Shown here one piece after another: positions 1-12,743 of a stretch of 64,000 nucleotides of DNA. How positions within the stretch are numbered: position 1 is the stretch's first letter; each line of letters opens with the position of its first letter. This DNA comes from Coriaria nepalensis. Lineage: Eukaryota > Streptophyta > Magnoliopsida > Cucurbitales > Coriariaceae. Both the position numbers and the translations under genes were made by a program. Location of the stretch: NCBI GenBank assembly GCA_027186245.1, contig CP114498.1, positions 6,703,501 to 6,767,500 on the forward strand. The letters are read 5' to 3'. The notes beneath the pieces are model-generated. The model searched no databases. It saw only the letters and a list, made by a program, of their open reading frames with translations, and had not been told where the DNA came from.

Positions 1-1030
1 TTAATTATAATTTGACATGTGGAACAATAACAAGTTGACAAGTGGACAAATAAGTAATATGCATGGGCGAATAATAACGGAACGCATGGTCTAATGAAAA
101 TATGAAAAACACATCAATGACAATTTGACGTGTGGCATTGCGTTGTTGTTTGACGATTGCAGCATTGAGTCCATGTGGACGTCTTGTCGGCATATTATAT
201 TATATTATATGTTTTACATATCGGCAGTATATATACTGCGGTCAGCAAAAAAATAATGTATATAACTTTTAGAAATGAGGCTAAAGACGATATTGATGTT
301 TATCACTTTTTCTTCAAATGCGAAGAAAAAATTTTGTAATGTTTATTAGTATCACATTTGACATGATTTATTTTAGTATTCTACCACTATTCCTACCTCA
401 TTCCTAGTTTTATAATAATAATAAGAATAATAATAACAACAATAATAAGGGCTAAAAACTCTGTACCCCCAAAACTTGATGAAAACTAGTATCTACACCC
501 AAAACTTATAAAAATCACTCTAAACTCCCCAAACTTAACTAAAACTATTATAAAACCAAAATCTGAATTTTTATTATAAAATGGTGACTAGACCTTCCTA
601 ATATTTTTTTCTTTTTAATTTCAATCCTCAGAAAAAAAAAAAAAAAAAAAAGAAGACTCAACTAAGAACACTCTATTTATTAATTTTCTTAGGTCTAAAA
701 AAAAAAAAGAAGATGAAATGAACCTAATCTTGATCGATATACTTGTATAATGAAAGGACAAAATTGGGTAATTTACAAAAATAGGTTGTAAAAAAGATGG
801 TGTTTTTGTTCTTAATCTTGACATCATCGGTTGAAGCTCCAAAGTAGAGGATATAGATTTTTTTTAAAAGTTATAGAGGAGGAGAGTCTAATTAAAAATG
901 AAAAAAAAAAAAAAGTTTAAATGGTATAAAAGGTAAAAGGGAATAAGTTTGCGAGGATTGAAACATAAAAAGAAAAAATAAGGATACTAATTTTCCTCAA
1001 ATTTTGGGGTGGTATAATAATAATACTTCC
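1..1030. other. AT-rich intergenic DNA, no gene seen
   Basis: This stretch holds homopolymer A/T tracts (about 630-660, 695-710 and 900-915) and a short TAT-rich patch near 190-235. Open frames here are low-complexity and lack splice or protein-family signal. I see no gene. Confidence 0.6.
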
Positions 1031-1065
1031 ACTGCCAGCACATATGATAATTTTTATTTTGACAG

Positions 1066-1405
1066 GCATGTTTTCTATTTAACTGAATTGAGTTCATGCT
1101 ATATTTATATGCCTCCAAAGTTTTCATTGGACTAAGATTAAAATGCAGGTCAGCTCTGAAATTATGACTATTAAAAGATTTAATTAAAATGAATCATGGT
1201 GATTGTCAACGAGTTTCTCCCTCCCTAAATGTGTATTTTGTGACAAATTAATTTTATGATACTAATTATTCTAATTATTATTCTAATTGTTATAATTACA
1301 TTTAAAAAGAGTATTAATATATGTTTAAACTTTGCAGCCCGTGCCCCTTTTGGCATTATTCTTACCATAACCAAGGACTTAACCAGACATTGAGGGGGAT
1401 CGCAT
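1066..1405 (+). pseudogene. Relic of an aromatic prenyltransferase gene (exons 5 and 6)
   Basis: Two blocks match consecutive exons of the intact prenyltransferase genes downstream. 1066-1148 follows a CAG acceptor and ends at a GTCAG donor, as exon 5 does in both intact copies, but it has small indels and in-frame stops. 1338-1405 follows TTTGCAG and starts CCCG; it ends with the codons for the end of the KDxPDIEGDR motif, followed by GTAAG exactly as in exon 6. Intron sequence after the second block (about 1424-1465, CTGCTGGTCTCACCATTT) also resembles the intron after exon 6 of copy 1. No exons 1-4 or 7-10 were found nearby, so this is a truncated, dead copy of the cluster. Confidence 0.82.
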
Positions 1406-1699
1406 GTAAGACTTGGACATGCATGTCGGCTGCTGGTCTCACCATTTGCTTCCTCAAATCTCTATCATGCACGCATGACTCCGTCCTATAAATTGAATCA
1501 ATCATTTTTATGGTCTTGAAAGTAAAAACTAATAATTGTGCACTACCTTGGATATATATTTTATCTTTATTAATATTTTTAATTTAATACTATTCTTATA
1601 CCGCAAGCATGATGCATGCACGAAAGCTATTGAACCTCTAAGACATACATCATTACTTAGCTCAACATAAATAACAATTTGCTTTTTTTTCTTTGGCAG

Positions 1700-1768
1700 G
1701 GGCGCTTTCTATTTAATTCTGGTTTATATTATGCGTCCAGATTTCCATCGGTCGACCATGAAATTGTG
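1700..1768 (+). pseudogene. Second prenyltransferase exon 5 relic
   Basis: After the acceptor TTTGGCAG, this block repeats exon 5 of the intact prenyltransferase genes: it codes for a degraded version of the segment ARFLxNxGxYYASR, followed by a decayed match to the exon end. It lies about 300 bases after the exon 6 relic, so it belongs to a different decayed copy or a local duplication. No other exons of this copy were found. Confidence 0.7.
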
Positions 1769-1854
1769 ATTAATAAATAATTATTCATCATCATTATCAT
1801 TAAAGTTTATTCATATTATTTTCAGAATCGACTATATAAATGTTGATTCTCTAA

Positions 1855-4150
1855 ATGACGCGATCTTTCAATATATTATCACATAATCATATAAGATCTA
1901 GGATGTTTTCTTTCACCACCTATATCCAAGTTTTCAATGGTCTATCCCTCCATCTACACCATTTACTTACTTGCCAATTTAAATTTTTTCGAATTAAGGC
2001 CGTATTTGATCTACTCTGCACATGGCCAAATTATGTTAGTCGTTTCTCTTTAAATTTGTCATCTGTAAGGACTATATCTAGATAACTCATAATCTTGTCA
2101 TTTCTAATTTTATCCTTATATGTTTTACCACACATCTATCCTAATGTATACATGTCTGCTACTGTCATCTTATGCATATGTTGTCCCATAATGGCTCAAT
2201 ACTCCGGACCATAAAGCAAAACAGATCGAACGATCATCTTATAACATTTTCCTTTCAACATCACGGGGGTCCTTCTATCGTAAGACTCTTGATATCATCC
2301 TCTATTTCATTCAACATATTTTAATCATATGGTCTATATACTCTCGAATACCCCTAGTCTTTTGTATAATAGCTATTAAATAACGAAAAGCTTCAAACTA
2401 TAGGACCTCCCTACCATGATCTCAATTGGATTACCTCTCATTCAAAATTCATGATCAAAATTACAAACTAGATATTCTATTTTCGAGCAATTACTTCTAA
2501 AACTGTTATTCTCTAGAGCCTCACATCACCTATCTAGTTTTCGACTTACGCATTCTCTAATTTCATAAAGTAAGACGATATCATCTGCAACAAAATATAT
2601 AAAGTAGCATCCTGAATATGTTTCGTCATCTTATCCATAACCAAAGTAAAGAGGCATGGACTTAAAGTCGGCCCTTGATGAAGTCCTACTATAATTGGGA
2701 TTCACCATATATCTCATCTACTGACAGAACACTGCATACAAATTCCTTAATAACTCTATCATTGAAACATATTCTTCCTTTCAAGTATCCACTAGATTAA
2801 TTCCTTAATAACTCTATCATAAGTTTTCTTTAACTCAATAAATACCATATGCAATCTCTTTTTGTTTTTCTCTATATTTTTCTATCATTTGTCTAATCAA
2901 GAAGATTACTTTTTTTGTAGATCTATCTAGCATAAACCAAATTGATTCTTTGATATGGTGGTGAGATTCCTAAGTCTCTGCTCTTTAACCCTTTCTGAGA
3001 GTTTCATTATATAACTTATAAGCATTATCCCTCTATAGTTTAAACAATCTTGGATGTCATCTTTATTCTTATAAATTGGTACCACAATATTATTTCTCTA
3101 TGATTCTGGCATTTTCATGGTATCTAAAATTCTACTTAAGTTTTATATTCTCACAACATTCTAAGGCTAATTGACCATCAAATATCTTATTTCTAAGAGT
3201 CTGAGATACATCTCTTTTCAAAGTTCACCACTTAATTCTTGCTTAATATGACCTTTGTCTACTTAATTCATGCTCCTAAGATAAATATCAAATATTAATT
3301 ACCTATGTTGGATTATCAAACACTCTCCTAATATCACCTTATAAATTTTACACCTGCCTATATCTCATCTCCTAACAAGAAAGTAATAAATTTGACTTCC
3401 ATTTTTCCTACTCATAAATGTCACTAAATGATCCTCCTTCTTCTTATAATGAATTTTTACTATCCCAAAATCATAAATTAAGGTAAATTCTAAAATAAAA
3501 AGCCTCATATTGTTTGAAACTCCAAAATCTTGACCTCTATGAACTCTGTCATACCCCAACTTTATCATTACCTACATGGCTATTTAAATCACCACTTAAG
3601 AAAATCTTGTCTGAAATGAGTATTCTATTAACTAACTCTCTCAAAGTGTCTCAAAAGTCTTAATCTCATTATCTAATCCCGCTTAGAGTGCATATACACT
3701 AATAATATGTATTATCTTTTATTTTAAAGCTAAAATAATGCTCATAATCATATCCCCAAACCTTCTAACAATAACTAATGAATCCATATAAACTTTATCC
3801 ACCAATATTCTCACCCATTCATAGTTTTATCCATTTCTGAATAAAAACGTTTGAACCATTTTCCTATAGTTTTAACCATGTTCCCCTTACACTTTGTCTC
3901 TTAAAGACAAGCTATATTTATCTTCCATCCATGCATAACATTCACTAATTTTTTTGATTTACCCATCAATCATCCTATGTTCCACAAGGCTAATCTAATG
4001 TTTCTAATTCTAGTTTGAACTAGTTTCTTTACTTGTCCGCATCTAGAATGATGCGAGAATCCTTGCCTATTTAACACTACAACCAAACACCACTATAACC
4101 CGCCTTACTCATTTGACATTGCACCCAAGCGTAGATAAACTACGTCGCTT
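1855..4150 (-). mobile_element. Decayed RTE-type LINE (endonuclease and reverse transcriptase remnants)
   Basis: Read on the minus strand, the stretch resembles plant RTE-clade LINEs. Near 3900-3990 it decodes to an endonuclease N-terminus-like segment with the pattern INIACLQETK, partly broken. At about 2560-2780 it decodes to reverse-transcriptase-like pieces: a G-L-H-Q-G-like region, then S-P-LF, a VMDKMTKHIQD-like stretch, and a degraded F/V-A-D-D-I box. Stops and frameshifts occur throughout, so it cannot make protein. The 5' end is near 4.1 kb and the 3' end near 1.9-2.1 kb; exact ends and target-site duplications were not resolved. Open frames read on the + strand here are shadows. Confidence 0.72.
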
Positions 4151-5510
4151 ATAGTGGGAGACGCCCTAATATTTCGCGTTAATCTTTTTTAATTAAATTT
4201 CATACAAAGGATGTGATGAGTTCTTTTACAGTTGGATTTAATAGACCTAGCACCAGCCCTCCTCCTTTATCCGAGTTTAGGACAGTTAGATTTTAATGCT
4301 CGGTTGAAGTTATAACGAGAGCAAGAGAATGGATAAAACAGGAGAGGTTTCTTTGCTTGTTCTATAAAAATAGAATTGTCTTACTTACTTTCCAATGAAA
4401 AATTACATGGCTTAAAAGGAAAATGTAAAATGATTACAAGTACACATGCAACCGTATTTAGATCTGAACAAAACATATTAAAAGTACTTAACATCAACCA
4501 CTAATCCGGCTAGAAAAACAAACTTGCTTTTACACATTGTTTTTATAGACTTTAGCTATCAAGAGGCAAATCTATCTATAATGCATTCTAAACGTTTCCA
4601 AAACTTCAAACCAGCTTTCACATGTTTAAAATCATAAACTTAACTTATTGGCATGATCAGATACATTGTAGAATTCAAATTTTGCTTATGACTTATTCTA
4701 TAAATAAACTAGAAACGTAAGAAAAATTGAGATTAAATTTATCATAACTTGAACTAAGATAAACTAATTTCAGTTATTCAAATTGCTATAGTTTGATATT
4801 GGAGAGAACTAACTAATAGTATAGGAGTCAAACGACAATGTAATAGGAAGAACAAAAGTCAATCTTGAAGTTAGATTCAAAAAAATAAGTAATTTCTGAC
4901 GAAGACCGGCTAACTTATTGATGAGGTGAATTTTAGGCATCGGAATTTCTATGAGGTTGCGATGGTATGAGCTGAGCAATTTAATTATATTAGCCATCAT
5001 TAATTCCGGGAGCATTGTCCCGAGCAGGGTGGGATTGTGTCAGATGAATTGTGGAAGTGCTCGGACCCTTAGCTTAGGTTGGAGCAATAACGTTAAGATA
5101 AGTTCATGTATGGAAGATACAAATAAGTCATATGACTTCGCACCTAGAGTAAGGAAACAATATTCAGCTGAGAATCTACCTTAAGGTTGTGGCATACCTG
5201 ATATTAAAGCTATCAATATTTATGGCGCAAGATCCTAAGAGAGGATAGGATCTATTCAAATAATAAGCGAGAGAACGAATCATAAACAGTGGCTGACAAG
5301 AAGGAACTCAGCAGCTCAAGCCACACAAGGACGTGATTACTGGCGTTATGAGCAGATAATAACGGCTAGTGAATGATGAGCGGAAGGGAGTAGATGATGG
5401 TAATGGGGGAAAACGTACGGGCACAAATTTCAGTCAACCATATGTCTGAAGGCGGAACTAACCCCAACCAAATCCCGTGGCTGTCCGGATTGGGCGACCG
5501 GAAAAAAAGA
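4151..5510. other. Unassigned intergenic stretch with a GC-richer patch
   Basis: From about 4930 to 5510 base composition is clearly less AT-rich than the surroundings and open frames are longer, for example 77 codons at 4951-5184. I recognise no protein family, splice pattern or RNA structure. It may be part of an old transposon or a decayed gene. Confidence 0.4.
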
Positions 5511-5519
5511 GGAAAAAAA

Positions 5520-5790
5520 AAATTTTAATTAATAAATATATAATTTGTGATTTAAACTTGCAATTTAAATTTATATTGTTTAAAGATTTATAAATTTTAC
5601 TTCAATTATTTAGCTTATCAGAAGTCACGTGTTCAATCCCTTTTATTTTTATTTTTCATAGTTTTCTTCATTTTTTATTTCTTATTCAATCTCCACTAAT
5701 TTCTTTAGCAAAAAAAAAAAAAAAAATCCCCACTAATTCTATTTTAGTAATTTAATTTAATTTATTACTCTACAAATTTAATATAAAAAA
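5520..5790 (+). repeat. AT-rich repeat with a tRNA-like B-box (possible SINE relic)
   Basis: The motif CACGTGTTCAATCCC near 5626-5640 resembles a pol III B-box. The surrounding sequence resembles the segment at 15.8-16.0 kb, sharing the order TTAGCTTAT, then TCA(C/T)G(T/A)GTT(C/T)AATC, then a T-rich tail. It may be a decayed tRNA-derived SINE. The A-box here is poor. Confidence 0.35.
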
Positions 5791-5933
5791 AAAAGGTTGA
5801 GCTTAATTCTGCCTTATAAAATAAAGTTTCCGTAGAATATATAAATTTGTTATTTTTTAATCAATTGGATTAATGTATATAGTAACGTATATACATATAT
5901 TATATAGATTGCATTCTTCTAATAAAATAACGT

Positions 5934-5943
5934 GCCACGTGGC
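5934..5943 (+). promoter_or_regulatory. Perfect palindromic G-box upstream of prenyltransferase copy 1
   Basis: GCCACGTGGC is a full ten-base palindrome with a CACGTG core, the binding site type of plant bZIP and bHLH factors. It lies about 150 bases upstream of the presumed TATA box of copy 1. Copy 2 has only a partial ACGT site (GCCACGTC near 20808). Confidence 0.55.
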
Positions 5944-6083
5944 AATCACTCTTCTACATCTGCATATACATTTTAGAAGTTATAAAAGTGAAAAGTCAGC
6001 CTTTGTAATAATTAATAACATGCATTAAAATGGCTTGTTCAGTACATGAATCCGGTTTATTGCCAGGTCGTCCAAGAAAATTC

Positions 6084-6091
6084 TATTTATA
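6084..6091 (+). promoter_or_regulatory. Probable TATA box of prenyltransferase copy 1
   Basis: TATTTATA sits inside TTCTATTTATACTC, about 75 bases before the start codon. The same block occurs at the same place before copy 2 (20826-20836), while much of the surrounding upstream DNA has diverged. Conservation between paralogues is the main support. Confidence 0.6.
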
Positions 6092-6165
6092 CTCAAAATT
6101 TCGCTCGCTTGTGTAGCCAGTCGCTCATTCAACGGGCAAATACTAGGCTCTTTGAACTAGCAATC

Positions 6166-9100
6166 ATGTCTTCCTCCTCCTTAATGTTCAGAAGCATGTT
6201 CGCATCGGATAGATCAGTGCTTGTCACCTCCCCTACCAGAATGCCCATTAAATATAGGTCACTATCCACAATACGCAAATATTTTTCTTCATATGGTCTG
6301 CACTCTGCAGGTTGGACATACAACGATACCGGAAGTTACTTAAAATTATCATCAATTTTGGGGCGACAGATTAGAGTTAATTCCAGTCAGGTCTCTCTCT
6401 TCTCTCTCTCTCCCCCTCAAACACACGATTAGCACATAATTGATAGTGTTTCTTACTCTCTGCTACTGATAGTAATTATTGTTTGGGACAAAATCTAATT
6501 TAGTACTTCAACTTCAAACTGAATTATTATGATATAAATTATTGTTATACTATCTAGATTACGTTTTTTTATCCTAGCCAGCACCTCCACGTGGGGGTCT
6601 GCCACGGTAACTCCCTCTCTCTCTCTCTCAAAAAAAATTAGATCGATTTACCTGCTTGCATTTGTTTTTATCTAAAATGGAGAGATTATTATGGCGGTGG
6701 TTGGCCAAAGCCGAGAGGTAGTGGTGATATTTTGGATCTTGTTAGGCACATGATATTTAAAATATTTTTGGCTGCAGTAATTAATTAGCTGTGGTAGAAA
6801 GGTTGATAGATGCGGTGGTAAATATGTGTAGAGATAAAATTTTGATTCAAAATATGAAGTAGGTTCAAAAATGCAAAAACAAAATATAGGTATGAAAAAA
6901 ATAATAAAGATTAAAATGGGGTCAATTTATTACTTTTGTCTAAAAAAACTGAAAAATTCATATTTACATGTGTGACGGTATGATAGGTACTGCTGTGTTA
7001 AAAACATGCCGGATCAGCTTCTTGCTTGTTCGAAGAAGTAACATGAAGGATCACAATTTCAAAATTAGACAATAAATGGATTAATTAGTATTTGTCGGAG
7101 TTGATATAATAACAAATTATGAATTACATAAAGATGAAAAACCCTCTTATTTTATACAAATTACAAAATACTCAAGACTCTTTTTTGTTGGCGCTAGGAA
7201 ATATAGATACGACTGATGTGTCCTACATGACTAAGTATTTATTTTGAAAATATAGTAATTTAAAAAAAAAAAAAAATTATATATATATATATATATATAT
7301 AGCGGTTACATAATTAATGAATAGAAAATAGTATATGAGTCAAAGTTAGACAAACATTTGATAAAGCGGAATGAGTTGGTATCCAAATTATCCACTTAAT
7401 TGATGAGTTGATAAGTGATAGTATGAATAGTTATCAACTCGTCTCATCATTATAAACTTTGATTTTAAACTAAAAGTTTAAAAAAAAAAATTTAATGAAT
7501 TACTATGTAACGTGTATTCAACTGTTCATTATTAAATATGAACTATGTACCAAATTACCATACAAAAATAATGGATAAAATTATATTTACCTCTTCTTCA
7601 AATATGTTTGTTTGTTTGTTTTTTGTTTGTTTTTTTTTTTTTTTTTTGGGTCAAGAATCTTGATTGTCTCTCTCAAATGTATCTGAATCATATCCAAACA
7701 TATCCGAGGCAATAACATATTAATTGGTTCGAGATACATATCGGGTACTTATTTTCACATATCTTTAACGAACCAACGTCGTATCCTTACCGATACTACA
7801 TACGTCACGGAGTTTGGTGTATTTGTGTTTCGAAAGCACTTAACGGTATGCTACTCTTGCCAAAACACGAGTGCAACCAAAAAGGGCTTTTAAAACTTAT
7901 GAAAACACCACTAGCACACTTGAATCATAGTACCATACTATAAGGGGCATAAAGTCTTGTATTTTGTTCTTTGGTTTGGTCGTTTGTTTCTCGCTTTTAG
8001 GTGTTATGTGTTTTCTCATTGTTTCTTTTCCACCCCTCTTTTTCTTTAATGAATTCATCAATATACTTTACAAGTTGTTAAACCTACTGTTAGCAACTGA
8101 TTTCCAGTCAACTGTATTCATTCAACTAGTTTTCTGATAAGCTTTCGTTAGTTAGTTTAGTTTCTGATTAGTTAAATTAACTAGCTCTAGTTTAGCTTTA
8201 GTTGAGTTAAGTACGTGTATAAACTTACATTGTAACCTCAGTTAAAGTTTAATAAAAAAGTTCAGGTGTTAATCATCGTTTTACACAAGTTATATATGTA
8301 ACTGACTTGAATTAGCAAATAATCATTTTGATGCCAGGCCCACATTCAAGTAGATCACTCCGAAAGATCTGATTCTAAGTTGGAAATATTTTCACGCTAC
8401 GCTGATGCAATCTGGACATTTATGAGGCCTTACGCCCTACTATATTATGCTTGGGCATCACTGTAAGCTATTACATGCCTGAAAATAGATTATAGAAATT
8501 CATGTGGTACCATTTTGATAGATTCCTCACTTGTAACAAATGTCAACGTACGTGGTTTGAGTTTTATTTAATTTCCTACAGGTCTATCTCAGCAAGAGTT
8601 TGGATCGAAAATCCGCATCTGATAAAGTGGTCAACACCGGTTGTGGCTATTATAATGGGCGCGATTACTTTGTGGCTTAGTTTTGGTTTTGTAAATGGCC
8701 TCAATCAAATTTATGATCTTGATATCGATAGGTATACGTATGACGTGCTAACAATATTTTTTAGAAGTATTATATTTAATGCATGTAACTAATAATGAAT
8801 GAGCCTGCTTGCATTGAATCTGCAGGATAAACAAACCTAACTTGCCTCTAGCTTCAGGGGCTATTTCCCTCAAGTCTATGTGGGGTATAATAATATCATT
8901 TGGAGTTGGTGGGCTATTGACTGTTGTGCTTAACAAGATGGGACCAGTGGTTACTTCTATCTATTGCCTCTATCTTTTAGCATTGGGCGTCTTCTATTCA
9001 GCTCCTCCATTTAGATTTAAGAGAAACCCTGTTACAGCTATGCTCTCTATAGTTTCGGTAAGAGAAGCAGATTCTTACACGTCTAAGACATACGATATTA

Positions 9101-10450
9101 CTTGGCTCATGACATTCGGTTTTGGCAGGCACGTTTTCTATACAACTTTGGTGTATATTATGCCACTAGAGTTTCCATTGGACTACCATTTGAATGGAGG
9201 TCAGTTATGACTATTGAAGTAATTGTCATCCTAGATAATTTTTTTTTTTGTGACTAGTTAGTTAAAATAATAAATTCCACTTATTATTATTATTATAATT
9301 GTTTTTTTAATATATATAATTAAACTTTGCAGCCCAGCTTTTGCCTTCATGGTTATGATGCCAATGGTAAATTCACTAGTTTGTGCTATATGCAAAGACA
9401 TACCGGACATTGAGGGGGATCGCATGTAAGATATTATAGTGTTCTATGATCACTTCGACATGTAGTTTACTGGTCTGACCATTTTGGTTTTCAAATCTGT
9501 ATTATGTTATATTATATAGTGATTGTTAATGTCATAAAGGTAACTCAATTAAAATTTTATTAGGTATGGGATATCCACTTTAGCATCGAAAGTTGGAGGT
9601 AGAAATGTTGCATTCATTGGCACTGGAATCCAACTCCTTGCTTATGTTGCTGCTATTTGCGCTTCCATTGTCATGCCTCAGGTCAGGAGTCTCCTAAGTT
9701 GAATGCTCATGTTAAGTTCTTCCTACATAATATTGTTTGAACTTCATCATATCTATTCTAATCGATCTCTTCTCTCTAATAGAATTGGAATGTTGTTGTA
9801 CAAAGCACGTGTACAGTAGTATTGTTTGAAGCTCATCCAAACTTCCATTTGGGCCAGCAATAGCAAAGTCAAAATATATTTTCTTAAAAAAAACCCTAAA
9901 ATTTGTTTAACAATATTTTACAAGAACACAATATGTATCACATAGGTGACTGCTATATGTATTCTACATCTCCCATGTTCATGTATGGAATTGAACTTGA
10001 AAATTAAGTATATATCTAATTATTACCTCATCATATGCAGGCTTTCAAGCGTAGCATCATGATACCCACTCATACTATTCTGGCTTTACTCTTGATATAC
10101 CAGGTTTCTATATGTTCTTCTACCATCATTAACACGCTGGATTTTTGTTTTTTTTTTTTGGCCTCTCGATGCTTTTGCATTAATGCGGTTTTGGTTTATT
10201 ATCAGACATGGATTATGGAGAAAGCAAAATATTCCAAGGTAAAGGAAAAATGGTCCTAAATATTAACTTCTTTTTTTTTTTTAATGTTTGGAAATTTAAA
10301 AAATACTCAAAAACAGCGTTTAATAACATAATAGATGATACGAATTTTTTTTTTTTTTTTTTTTTTGTTTTGCAGGAAGCAAGTACGGCCTTCTATATGG
10401 TTTTATGGAAACTCGCAGGTGCTGAGTGCATAATATTTCCTTTTATATAG
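6166..10450 (+). CDS. Plastid membrane-bound aromatic prenyltransferase, copy 1 (UbiA family, 394 aa)
   Basis: Predicted to move a prenyl chain from a prenyl diphosphate to an aromatic acceptor in plastid membranes, with Mg2+. Ten exons: 6166-6390, 8338-8462, 8582-8731, 8826-9057, 9129-9199, 9333-9425, 9564-9681, 10041-10103, 10206-10238, 10376-10450. All introns are GT-AG and the phases join without a stop. Residues 1-75 are Ser/Thr/Arg-rich and look like a plastid transit peptide. The first Asp-rich motif is NQIYDLDIDR, followed by INKPNLPLASG; the second is KDIPDIEGDR. Several hydrophobic helices follow and the protein ends WKLAGAECIIFPFI, like the homogentisate phytyltransferase family (about 390-400 aa). 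The family also includes specialised flavonoid, coumarin, phloroglucinol and xanthone enzymes. The diverged sequence and tandem copies suggest specialised metabolism rather than tocopherol synthesis; the acceptor cannot be read from sequence. Intron 1 is long (1.95 kb). Confidence 0.92.
7279..7300. repeat. (TA)n microsatellite in intron 1 of copy 1
   Basis: A run of alternating T and A follows a poly-A tract. It is a simple repeat in the enlarged first intron. Confidence 0.85.
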
Positions 10451-12743
10451 CACAGCTAGCTATCAAATCTATTCTTCTGAGGAGAAATCATGCTTATACA
10501 TGCTTCGTACATGTACTTTACACTGTTTGAAGGCTAATAAATAGAGGAGATTACATTCATTCATAATATGAAAGTAACATGCAATATTATCTTTCATCAT
10601 ATGATCAGGATCAAATTCTTAATACAGATTATAACAGAGCAAGCCTTCCTTTTTATTTTTATTTTCCTCTCTCCCTTTCTTCTTTCTTTCTACCATCACT
10701 TTCACTTGCTTGGGTCATTGTTTGTGAGCAAAAACTCTCAAGCAAGGATCCAGATTCTTTTCTTATCTTTCTATATATTTTTATTCTTTTTTTTTTCCTA
10801 AGAAGTTTATTTAGGTTTTTTTATTAAGATTTAGTTCTTCAATAATAGTATTGTTATGTTCGTTATTCAATCTAAAGTACTTTTTGGATAAATTTTTGGT
10901 CTCTAAACCCTGAGCATAGTAATAGTGATCTTTGGAATACTACAAAGAAGAAGAACCAATCATTCATGGTATCTCTACAGATAATATTGGTTGAATTTTT
11001 TCTTTGTATTGTTGTTTATGGGTTTTGTTCATAAAGACATGATATTTTGATTAGGTAGAATTTTCAGGGATTTATTCTCTCGTGTTAAAAAAGGATTTGA
11101 TGCTATATTCTTGAACAAATCTCAAGATTCAAGAAATGTAGTCCTAATGGATAGTGTATAAACTCTCATCCCCTTTTGATTTATTTTTAGATCCTTAGTT
11201 TGTAATCTCGTTACTAATCTTGTATTTTTCCCTTAAATAAAATCTTTACATTTGAAAAAAAAAATGATATACAGAAATGCACCTAGGAATTTGAACTTAC
11301 ATTTTTCCATCGATAATCAAAAAATGACATCAAATTTAAATATATGGTTGGCAAGTCCAGGGGGTTTAGTTTTCAATGTCCTAGACAGTTTGATATTTAA
11401 AGTTTAGATGAGGAAGATAGGAGGCAATTAGTAAGATGGGGGCAGGTTGTAGGAAGTTTATGTTTCTCTTTGATTCGTTTTGACAATTTATATTTCTGTT
11501 TGTTTCGGTGTTTGCTTCGCTTTAAGTGTCATAATAAGGTTCTTTTTATTGCATGTTTTACTATCTTTTTGGAGTTGGAGATCTTGTCATTTACTTGGTG
11601 TAGTTTTCATTATTGTGTGTTTAGACAACATACTTCTTGTTGCAACCCAAATTCCTGAAGAAACTTCTTCATTAACAAAGCTTCTTTGCCAGCCTCTCTC
11701 ATTGCAATATATTCAACTTATGTGATTGATAGAGCAACACAATTTTGTTGTTTAGATTGCCAAGAAACGACAGCCCCTATAAATATAATCACTTGACAAA
11801 TATTATTGGTAATTGTATTAACTGTTAATGAGATTTTTCTAGTTATTATGATACTTATGATTCTCATATTTGAAATCACTACAGTACTCATATATATGTC
11901 TAGTTATCATGTTTTATACGTGACCTTAATCAAGGGTTACTAAAGGATGAAGCATTGTCCTTTTGATGCTCTCTTTTATGTTTTCCCATGGTTTTTAGTC
12001 AATGAGAAATTGCTGAAAATTTTCTATTAATGAACCAAAAGGTGGCCTAGAGCTTTGATCTCAGAATCATAACCCGAAAGAAGGAAAAACCTATTGCCTG
12101 GTTTAGTAATGGGTGGTTCGTTTTGTGAGATGATTAAACTCCAAAAATATGTGGTCTCATAGAATTTTAATTAACAGTTTAAACTTTTGGTTGATTACAA
12201 GATTGTTTATACAAACTAAAAGGGATTACATTATGATAGATTGACATGAATATTTTTAAATGTTCTAAATGTTAAAAAGTTTAAATTTCATGACAATTAA
12301 TATTTGGCCCAATTCAATGATATTTAAAGTATTCAACTTAGAAAAATTGAGTATTACAAAATATTTGTAAAGTATCATTACAAAATGTTTGTAAAGTATC
12401 GTTGCAATATCTTTGTAAAGTGTTGATTTTTCATAAGAATTAAAATCCTTTGATGTTCAAATTGATTACCTATTAATGGACTAGGAGAATTTCAATTTAA
12501 TGAAAGAGTTTTTTGAATTGAAAGTTTTTATAAATTGAATTCTTTTGGATTAGAAAGAGTTTTAAATTGAGAGAAATTTTCCAACAACTAAACACTTCTT
12601 TTAAAAAATTTCAAAAATGAAAAAGTTGTTACTTCGTAGATATCTTTAAAGTATTAAGGAAATATCTAATTTGATTTTATATACTATAGTAACATTGAAG
12701 ATATCCTTAAAGAGTTAAGGAACTAACTTATTATATTAGTGTT
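10451..12743. other. Intergenic DNA after copy 1, no gene seen
   Basis: T-rich sequence. A stretch near 11165-11265 (TTAGTTTGTAATCTCGTTAC, then an A-rich tail) looks like the 3' end of an old LINE, but no coding part is left. Open frames at 10568-10827 and 11470-11725 are low-complexity or hydrophobic by base bias, with no family match. Confidence 0.5.

Noticed and set aside
8748..8936. Minus-strand frame of 62 codons
   Set aside because: Antisense shadow of prenyltransferase copy 1 exon 4.
10035..10450. Open frames of 74 and 80 codons
   Set aside because: They run from prenyltransferase exons 8-10 into the introns; only the exon parts are real.
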